Assembly: GCA_020851855.1 (NCBI GenBank) | Contig: JADZBY010000171.1 | Coordinates: forward strand, 1-12,175 | Direction of reading: 5' to 3' | DNA from: Anaerolineae bacterium | Lineage (GTDB): Bacteria > Chloroflexota > Anaerolineae > Aggregatilineales > UBA2796 | DNA length: 12,175 bases | In this document: in pieces, positions 1-4,789 of the stretch | Position numbering within the stretch: the first letter of the stretch is position 1 | Layout: the number at the start of each line of letters is the position of its first letter | Position numbers and translations under genes: made by a program | Notes under the pieces: model-generated | Seen by the model: the letters and a program-made list of their open reading frames with translations, nothing else | Databases searched by the model: none | Told to the model about the DNA's origin: nothing

Positions 1-575
1 AAGGTGTGCTCTATACTGAAGTGGCCAGCCGCGTGGCGGTCATGGCCGGGCTGGACCTGGACGAAACGCAGCTCGATCACATCCGGGTGACGAAACGGCA
101 GCGCTTCCTGGACACGTATTCGGTCACAGCGGTGCGCGGCATCGTCGGGCTGCTCGATACGGTGCGGCCCTGGGGCTACCGGCTGGCTGTCGTCACCGCG
201 TCCGAGCGCGCCATCGTCAATTCGGTGCTCGGTGAGCTTGGCGTGCTGGATCGCTTTCACGCCATCGTCAGTGGCGATGACGTGAAGCGCGGGAAGCCCG
301 ACCCGGAGCCGTATCTCACCGCCGTGCGCGCCCTGCAAGTCGATCCGGCGCACTGCTTTGTGCTGGAGAACGCGCCGGTGGGCGTCGAGGCGGCAAAGGC
401 GGCGGGCCTGCTGTGTATCGGCATTCACACCTACGTCGAACCCGCCGATCTGGCGCAGGCCGATTACGTGCTGCCCGGCCCGGTCGAGGTGGAGACGCTG
501 CTCCGGCAGGAATACGACAGGTCGGGCGGGCGTGGGGCGTGGCAATTCTCGCACGATGGGCATGGGGCGGAGTGA
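1..575 (+). CDS. HAD-superfamily phosphatase / beta-phosphoglucomutase-like hydrolase, 5'-truncated by window edge
   Basis: A haloacid dehalogenase-fold hydrolase, expected to act on small phosphorylated metabolites in the cytoplasm through an aspartyl-phosphate intermediate. The first visible residues (G-V-L-Y-T-E) look like the tail of the D-x-D-G-V-L motif I, so only about ten residues, including the nucleophilic Asp, are probably missing. The GTG at 6 is therefore unlikely to be the true start. Counting from that GTG, motif II is VVTAS (residues 62-66), the motif III lysine is in KRGKPDPEPY (near 97), and motif IV is LENAPVGVEAAKAAG (120-134). In motif IV the usual acidic E-D pair reads E-N, a variant seen in some members of the family. 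Its stop lies 2 bases before the next gene, so the two are almost certainly co-transcribed. The substrate cannot be told from sequence. Confidence 0.85.
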   Translation, partial: GVLYTEVASRVAVMAGLDLDETQLDHIRVTKRQRFLDTYSVTAVRGIVGLLDTVRPWGYRLAVVTASERAIVNSVLGELGVLDRFHAIVSGDDVKRGKPDPEPYLTAVRALQVDPAHCFVLENAPVGVEAAKAAGLLCIGIHTYVEPADLAQADYVLPGPVEVETLLRQEYDRSGGRGAWQFSHDGHGAE

Positions 576-577
576 CG

Positions 578-1051
578 ATGACGACGCAAAACACTGTTTT
601 ACCGCGCGTTGAGGCAGCGCAGCCAGGTGATCTGGATGCGATCCGTGAGCTGCTGGCGCTCCACCACCTGCCAGAGGCGGGCATCGGCGCGCACCTCGCC
701 TCAACGCTGGTCGCCCGGAGCGCCGATGGGCTGTCCGGCTTGGCGGGTTGCAGTGCGCTTGAGGTCTACGGCCAATCCGCCCTTCTGCGCTCGGTGGCGG
801 TTGCCCCGGCGTGGCAAGGTTGCGGGCTGGGCAGGGCGCTCACGGTTGCCGCACTTGACCTGGCGCGCCAGCAGGGCGTGCGTACAGTCTACCTGCTCAC
901 CAACACGGCAGCGCGCTTCTATCTGCAATTCGGATTTCGCGCCATCTCGCGCGGCGAGATCGACTCAGCGCTGCGCCAATCCGAAGAATTTCGTGGCGCG
1001 TGCCCGGATAGCGCCCAGGCGATGATGCTTGAGCTTTCGGCGCAGGGCTGA
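578..1051 (+). CDS. GNAT-family N-acetyltransferase, ArsN2-like
   Basis: A 157-residue GCN5-related acetyltransferase that would use acetyl-CoA to acetylate an amine. The acetyl-CoA motif A, Q-x-x-G-x-G, is at residues 80-85 after the strand LLRSVAVAP (69-77). The segments VYLLTNTAARFYLQFGF (104-120) and EFRGACPDSA (137-146) match my memory of the ArsN2 group, which is linked with arsenic-resistance loci. No ars gene is visible here, so an arsenic role is not established. I chose the ATG at 578 because it directly follows the HAD stop with a purine-rich GGGGCGGAG upstream. The open frame extends back to 413, but that part is arginine-rich and overlaps the HAD gene, so it is a shadow. It is the middle gene of a three-gene operon. 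A generic GNAT of unknown substrate is the conservative alternative. Confidence 0.85.
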   Translation: MTTQNTVLPRVEAAQPGDLDAIRELLALHHLPEAGIGAHLASTLVARSADGLSGLAGCSALEVYGQSALLRSVAVAPAWQGCGLGRALTVAALDLARQQGVRTVYLLTNTAARFYLQFGFRAISRGEIDSALRQSEEFRGACPDSAQAMMLELSAQG

Positions 1052-1059
1052 AGCGACTG

Positions 1060-1863
1060 ATGGCCAGGCACAGCAAGCGCTTCAACCCGGAAACCATCGT
1101 CAAAGACCTGCGGCAGCTGCGCACGCCGTCCGAGCGGGCGCGCACGGGCACGTTTTACGTCGAAGGCGCGCGCATCGTCGCCCAGGCGGTGCAATCCGGT
1201 GCGGAGATCGTGCTCGGCGTGCTCTCGCCGGGCCTGCTGCAAGGCGCGCACGCGCTGGCGACCGCCGAGGCGCTGCGCGGCGCGGCCCAGGACACCATCG
1301 AACTGAACCGCGCCGCCTTTGAGAGCATCTCGTTCAAGGAAAACTTGCAGGGCATCGGCGCGGTGATCCGGGCGCGCGAAGACCGGCTGGAGAGCGTGTC
1401 CGGCGCGGCGCTGTGGGTGGCGTTGGATAGCGTGGGCAATCCGGGCAACCTGGGCGCGGTGATGCGCACCTGTGATGCGGTGGGCTGCGCCGGGCTGATG
1501 CTGCTCGGCAACACGGTCGATCCGTACCATCCGGCGGCCATCCGGGCGAGCATGGGGTCGTTCTTCGCGCTGCGCATGATCCGCACCCGCTTTGAGGAAT
1601 TTGTCGCGTGGAAGCAGGCCAACGGTTATACGCTGGTCGGGACCACGCCGGATGTCGAGCGCGAATACCGGGACGCCGAGTACCCGGAAGCGTGCGTATT
1701 GCTCATGGGCAGCGAGCGGCTGGGGCTATCGGCGGCGCAGCAGGCGGCCTGCGATACGCTGGTGCGCATCCCGATGGTCGGCACGGCGGACTCGCTCAAT
1801 CTGGGCGTGGCGACGAGCATCGTGCTCTATGAAATCTTCCACCAGCGGCGGAAATCGACGTAA
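1060..1863 (+). CDS. SpoU/TrmH-family rRNA (ribose-2'-O-)methyltransferase
   Basis: A 267-residue SPOUT-class methyltransferase expected to transfer a methyl group from S-adenosylmethionine to a ribose 2'-OH in rRNA, as RlmB and TsnR relatives do. The N-terminal substrate-binding domain has the typical TFYVEGARIV segment (31-40). The catalytic domain shows motif 1, DSVGNPGNLGAVMRT (123-137, with Asn127 and Arg136 as the conserved polar residues), motif 2, LMGSERLGLS (215-224), and motif 3, IPMVGTADSLNLGVA (237-251), which builds the trefoil-knot cofactor site. Length is normal for the family. The ATG at 1060 lies 8 bases after the GNAT stop. The exact nucleotide modified cannot be inferred. 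It is the last gene of the operon and faces the hairpin repeats at 1879-2101, which may end its transcript. Confidence 0.93.
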   Translation: MARHSKRFNPETIVKDLRQLRTPSERARTGTFYVEGARIVAQAVQSGAEIVLGVLSPGLLQGAHALATAEALRGAAQDTIELNRAAFESISFKENLQGIGAVIRAREDRLESVSGAALWVALDSVGNPGNLGAVMRTCDAVGCAGLMLLGNTVDPYHPAAIRASMGSFFALRMIRTRFEEFVAWKQANGYTLVGTTPDVEREYRDAEYPEACVLLMGSERLGLSAAQQAACDTLVRIPMVGTADSLNLGVATSIVLYEIFHQRRKST

Positions 1864-1878
1864 CCTGAGTGGATCGAA

Positions 1879-1986
1879 TTGCCCGGACCTGAAGGTCCAG
1901 GCTGAAACGACGAAGCCCTGACGGGCTGAAATGCACGACAGCCCGCAGGGCTTTGTAGACTTAGCCCGTCACTTCAGCGCCGGGCG
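1879..1986. repeat. REP-like multi-hairpin element, copy 1
   Basis: First copy of a ~108-bp element with four inverted repeats in a row. They are GGACCT-GA-AGGTCC (1885-1898), AGCCC-TGAC-GGGCT (1914-1927), AGCCC-GCA-GGGCT (1940-1952), and GCCCG...CGGGC (1964-1968 with 1981-1985). It matches copy 2 along its whole length at an offset of 114, becoming 115 after one base insertion. Extragenic location, stacked palindromes and a tandem arrangement fit REP/BIME-type elements. Such elements are often spread by single-strand transposases (Y1/RAYT), none of which is in this window. Confidence 0.85.
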
Positions 1987-1992
1987 CGCCCT

Positions 1993-2101
1993 TTGCCCGG
2001 ACCTTCAGGTCCGGGCTGAAACGACCAAGCCCTGACAGGCTGAAATGCACGACAGCCCGCAGGGCTTTGTAGACTCAGCCCGGTCGCTTCAGCGCCGGGC
2101 G
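1993..2101. repeat. REP-like multi-hairpin element, copy 2
   Basis: Second direct copy, separated from copy 1 by about 6 bases. It keeps the four hairpins with revealing differences. The first stem is identical, but its 2-base loop is TC instead of GA. The second stem has a G-to-A change that weakens it. The third hairpin is unchanged. The fourth gains a G, making a perfect 6-bp stem GCCCGG/CCGGGC (2078-2083 with 2094-2099). The near identity over ~108 bp suggests recent duplication or gene conversion. Confidence 0.85.
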
Positions 2102-2143
2102 ACGTGATCCGCGCCGGATCGCGCGCGAAACCTGCCCGGCCTT

Positions 2144-4123
2144 CTACTCGCCGTCGCTCACCGGCGCTTCTTCGTCGGGCACGTCCTCGTCGCTGATGAA
2201 CTGCTGCCACGGGCCGTGCATGCCGTCCTCGGTCACACCGTAAAAGACGCGCAGGTTGCCGCCTTCGGCCATGACCAGGTCATAGCGCACCACACCTGCC
2301 CGCTTGTGCCGCTTCCACAACCCGATATCGCCCGACCACTGCACCTGCTGCGGGTTGACCGGGTTCGATTCCAGCTCCGTGATGGCGTAGTGCCACAGGC
2401 GGCGCGCCGAGCTGCGCGTCACGTTCTTCACGATCTTGCCGTCGCGCAGGTCGCGCATGATGTGATACTGCTCGCCCTTGCGCGTCTCCGTGCCGACGAT
2501 CTCCACGCCGGTGCGCGGCGCGCCGGACAGCGCCGGGACGGGCGGCGGGGCAGCCTGAACGGGCGACGATGTAACCGCGGGCGCGGGCGCTGGCTCGTCA
2601 CGCGGCGGCGCGGCCACGGGCGCGGCCTGCTGGGCGGCAGCGCGCGCCGCCTGCCCACCGCGCGCCCGGCGCGTCCGTCGGCCACCGGCGCTGGCCGCTG
2701 CCGGCGCGGCTTCGGCCAGCGCGGGCACAGGCGGCAGCACGATGTCCGGCACGACGGGCAGGGGGGGCGATTGCGCCGCCTGCACGGCGGACGGCGTCGG
2801 CTGCGGGCGCGCTGGCATCGTTTTGCGCACCAGGGCCACGATCTCATCACGCACGGCGAGGCTCGTCTCGGCCTCGGCGCGCACGTAAATCTTGTGCTCG
2901 TCCAGCGCATAGGGCGGTTCGGGGCCGCGCGGGACCTGAATACGGATCACAGCCTTGCCCTGCGTATCGAGTGCGTCGATTTCTACGTCGAGCGGCGGCG
3001 CAATGCGGTGCGCGATCTCGTTCTTCAGGATTTCGATGCTTTCGCCAATATTGTTGACGCCCATCGGCATCTCGGCCAGATCGGCGGCGACTCCGACATA
3101 GATCGTGCCGCCGTTCGTATTGGCCATGGCCGCCACATCCGCCACGATGGCGTACAGCCGCCCGCCGCTGCGCTCCATGCGGTCATGAAAAGCCTGCACG
3201 ATGCTCGGCCCGGCTTCGCGCGCCTGGTGCACGTAGTCGTACACCTCACGCTCGCCGCCGCCGCGATAGGGCCGCGTGCGGGCGAAGTCCGTGCCGCGCA
3301 GCACGTCCCGCAGCGCCTCGAAGCTGCGCTCATCAAGCTGAATCTCGGTGACACGGTCCCCGATGCCGAGGTCCTTCTCGCGGCGTGGGTCTTTGACCAG
3401 CCGGTGCGCATCCGAACCTTGAATACAGCGCATCCGGCGCGGGTATTCCGGCTTGGAGCCGTCGAAGAAGCGCGACGTGGTGCCGCGCCCACGCCGGTCC
3501 AGGTCGGTCACTTCCAGGCAGTGCAGGTACGCATCCTGGGTATAGGCGATGCGCGTCTGCCCGCCGAAATCGAAGCCGCGCATGGCCACGCCGTGCGTGG
3601 AGTTGGCGTGCGCGGCGATGACGATGCCGCCCGCCTCGTTGATGGCCCGGTACGCGGTCAGCACGTCCGATGACGCGCCGACATTCATGTTGCCCTCGTC
3701 CAGCGTTTGGGGCGAGATATGCAGGTTGAGCAAGATATGCTCGATCAGGCGGACCGGCGTCGAGGGCGAGAAGATGCCCAGGATGTGAAAGCCGAACGTG
3801 GCCGTAAATTCAAAGCCCGGCAGGACCAGGATGCGGTCCAGAAGGCGGCGGTACTCGGCCAGGCGGCGTTTTTCGTCGGGCAGGGCGCGCTCACGCTGGA
3901 CGAGGATTTCCATCTCGTGAATCTCGGCCATCATCGCGGAATAGCCGCTGACGGTGTTGTGATCGGTGAAGGCGATGATGTCCAGGCCGCGCATCTCGGC
4001 GCGTTTCAGGACATCCAGATACGTCGCGTCCGGCTCCTGATAGTCGGCGGATGCGGGCGTGTGCAGATGCAGGTCCATACGATACCACTGCATCCGGGTT
4101 GGTTTTCTGTTTTTGTTGGTCAT
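2144..4123 (-). CDS. PHP-domain metal-dependent hydrolase fused to AlbA_2/Schlafen-like domain and an unknown C-terminal domain
   Basis: A 659-residue three-part protein. Residues ~15-285 are a PHP phosphoesterase-type domain with its metal ligands visible: H19-x-H21, D54-H55-N56, E105, H172 and D238-x-H240. Residues ~300-435 resemble the AlbA_2 (Schlafen-type) domain, with the hallmark AMANTNGGTIYVGV (332-345) and a later IYVRAEAETSLAVRDEI segment. Residues ~436-538 are a Pro/Ala-rich, probably disordered linker containing a basic patch, GGRRTRRARGGQAAR (480-494). Residues ~539-642 form a compact basic-aromatic domain I do not recognise, followed by an acidic tail. PHP domains hydrolyse phosphoesters; AlbA_2 domains bind nucleic acid or nucleotides and recur in defence and regulatory proteins. 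A nucleic-acid-directed nuclease or phosphatase is my inference. The ATG at 4123 has only a weak, close AGGG, so Met11 or Met16 could be the real start. Confidence 0.85.
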   Translation of the reverse strand: MTNKNRKPTRMQWYRMDLHLHTPASADYQEPDATYLDVLKRAEMRGLDIIAFTDHNTVSGYSAMMAEIHEMEILVQRERALPDEKRRLAEYRRLLDRILVLPGFEFTATFGFHILGIFSPSTPVRLIEHILLNLHISPQTLDEGNMNVGASSDVLTAYRAINEAGGIVIAAHANSTHGVAMRGFDFGGQTRIAYTQDAYLHCLEVTDLDRRGRGTTSRFFDGSKPEYPRRMRCIQGSDAHRLVKDPRREKDLGIGDRVTEIQLDERSFEALRDVLRGTDFARTRPYRGGGEREVYDYVHQAREAGPSIVQAFHDRMERSGGRLYAIVADVAAMANTNGGTIYVGVAADLAEMPMGVNNIGESIEILKNEIAHRIAPPLDVEIDALDTQGKAVIRIQVPRGPEPPYALDEHKIYVRAEAETSLAVRDEIVALVRKTMPARPQPTPSAVQAAQSPPLPVVPDIVLPPVPALAEAAPAAASAGGRRTRRARGGQAARAAAQQAAPVAAPPRDEPAPAPAVTSSPVQAAPPPVPALSGAPRTGVEIVGTETRKGEQYHIMRDLRDGKIVKNVTRSSARRLWHYAITELESNPVNPQQVQWSGDIGLWKRHKRAGVVRYDLVMAEGGNLRVFYGVTEDGMHGPWQQFISDEDVPDEEAPVSDGE

Positions 4124-4133
4124 ACCCTGTTGT

Positions 4134-4144
4134 TCACAGTGTGA
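4134..4144. promoter_or_regulatory. Short palindrome upstream of the PHP-domain gene
   Basis: TCACA-G-TGTGA is a perfect 5-bp inverted repeat with a 1-base centre, lying 10 bases before the PHP-domain gene start. It could be a half-size operator or a chance palindrome. No convincing -10/-35 pair was found next to it. Confidence 0.2.
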
Positions 4145-4186
4145 GGCTCCATGCGGTGTCGCAGATTTTCGCAGATCGCAGTCGCC

Positions 4187-4201
4187 GTCCGCTTCACGGA
4201 C
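4187..4201 (-). terminator. Weak hairpin after the response regulator gene
   Basis: GTCCG-CTTCA-CGGAC forms a 5-bp stem with a 5-base loop, 12 bases past the response regulator stop. There is no T-rich run after it, so it may only pause or stabilise the transcript end. Confidence 0.25.
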
Positions 4202-4213
4202 AAGCGACCGGCC

Positions 4214-4573
4214 CTAGCCGACGCCCAGCAACTGGTTGAAGATCGTCACCAGGTTGTTCGGCTCGAAGGGTTTGACCAGGAACACGTTTGCACCAGCGCC
4301 TTTGGCTTCACTTTCTACGTTCAGCCCCGAAGCCATGACGATAGGCGTCTTTCCGAAGTCCGCATCGGCGCGCAGTTGGTGAATGAGCTGCGTGCCCGGT
4401 ATATCGGAGAGATGATAATCGACGAGGAAGACATCCGGCCTCTCGTGGCGGGCCTGCGCCAGCACGTCCATGCCGCGCGGCACGGCCACAACATCGAAAC
4501 CATCCAGTGAAAGGAGCGTTTGCAGCAGCGTCACTGTGGTTCGATCATCATCCACAATCATCACTTTGGGCAC
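4214..4573 (-). CDS. Single-domain response regulator (CheY-like receiver)
   Basis: A 119-residue protein that is only a receiver domain, so it signals by phosphorylation and protein-protein contact rather than by its own output domain. The acidic pocket is D8-D9-D10, the phospho-acceptor is D52 in FLVDYHL, the switch Ser is S82 in MASG, and the conserved lysine is K101 in LVKPFE. The start is the GTG at 4573, chosen for the GGGAGG at 4584-4589 ten bases upstream. The frame stays open to 4741, but the extra 56 residues are not receiver-like. No histidine kinase or target is adjacent, so its partner is unknown. The neighbouring genes (PHP-domain protein downstream, Lon upstream) are separated by 90 and 216 bases, so it is probably its own transcription unit. 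Confidence 0.92.
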   Translation of the reverse strand: MPKVMIVDDDRTTVTLLQTLLSLDGFDVVAVPRGMDVLAQARHERPDVFLVDYHLSDIPGTQLIHQLRADADFGKTPIVMASGLNVESEAKGAGANVFLVKPFEPNNLVTIFNQLLGVG

Positions 4574-4583
4574 GGTGGGGTGT

Positions 4584-4589
4584 CCTCCC
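4584..4589 (-). promoter_or_regulatory. Ribosome binding site fixing the response regulator GTG start
   Basis: On the - strand this reads GGGAGG, ten bases before the GTG at 4573. It places the start directly before the receiver domain and argues against the longer open frame. Confidence 0.6.
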
Positions 4590-4702
4590 GGTCGTGGTGT
4601 ATTGGTCCCCAGGCTCTGCACATCCGCAAGAGCGCTTTGCTTCGAACGATGAGAAATGGTCAAGTTCTGATAACGCGCGTCGTGCGCGGCATCCGCGTTT
4701 AG

Positions 4703-4718
4703 CGGGCGGGTACGCCCG
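4703..4718 (-). terminator. Second hairpin downstream of lon
   Basis: CGGGCG-GGTA-CGCCCG is a perfect 6-bp GC stem with a 4-base loop, just beyond the longer hairpin at 4721-4751. Together they could end the lon transcript. There is no T-run. Confidence 0.35.
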
Positions 4719-4720
4719 TG

Positions 4721-4751
4721 GTCCGGCAGATCGGCTGTCATCTGCCCGGAC
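4721..4751 (-). terminator. Candidate transcript end for lon
   Basis: An 11-bp stem with one bulged base (4745) and an 8-base loop: GTCCGGCAGAT (4721-4731) pairs with ATCTGCCCGGAC (4740-4751). It starts 38 bases past the lon stop in the direction of lon transcription. It lacks a U-tract, so the termination mode (Rho-dependent or hairpin-only) is open. Confidence 0.45.
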
Positions 4752-4789
4752 CGCTCCGCCCGCTCTTGTCGCTCTTCCCTCTCTGGGCG

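Larger units (their letters stand above)
1864..2143. other. Convergent intergenic region filled by a tandem multi-hairpin repeat
   Basis: These 280 bases lie between the stop of the + strand methyltransferase gene and the stop of the - strand PHP-domain gene. About 220 of them are two direct copies of one hairpin-rich element (described separately). No coding sequence is supported here: the reading frames are interrupted or consist of repeat translation. The location between convergent genes suits bidirectional transcription termination, but no U-tract follows any hairpin, so intrinsic termination of the classical type is not shown. Confidence 0.8.

Noticed and set aside
1879..2101. Hairpin repeats considered as a CRISPR array
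   Set aside because: Only two copies of ~108 bp with a ~6-base gap and internal palindromes; there are no unique spacers of uniform length.
1974..2210. A 78-codon - strand frame across the hairpin repeats
   Set aside because: It is translation of a repeat element and overlaps the end of the PHP-domain gene; nothing protein-like in it.
2216..3673. A 485-codon open frame on the + strand opposite the PHP-AlbA_2 gene
   Set aside because: It is rich in Arg/His/Gly with no recognisable domain and mirrors the GC-rich codon pattern of the real gene, whose domains are clear.
4574..4741. A 56-residue N-terminal extension of the response regulator
   Set aside because: The sequence is unlike a receiver domain, and a good ribosome site directs initiation to GTG 4573.
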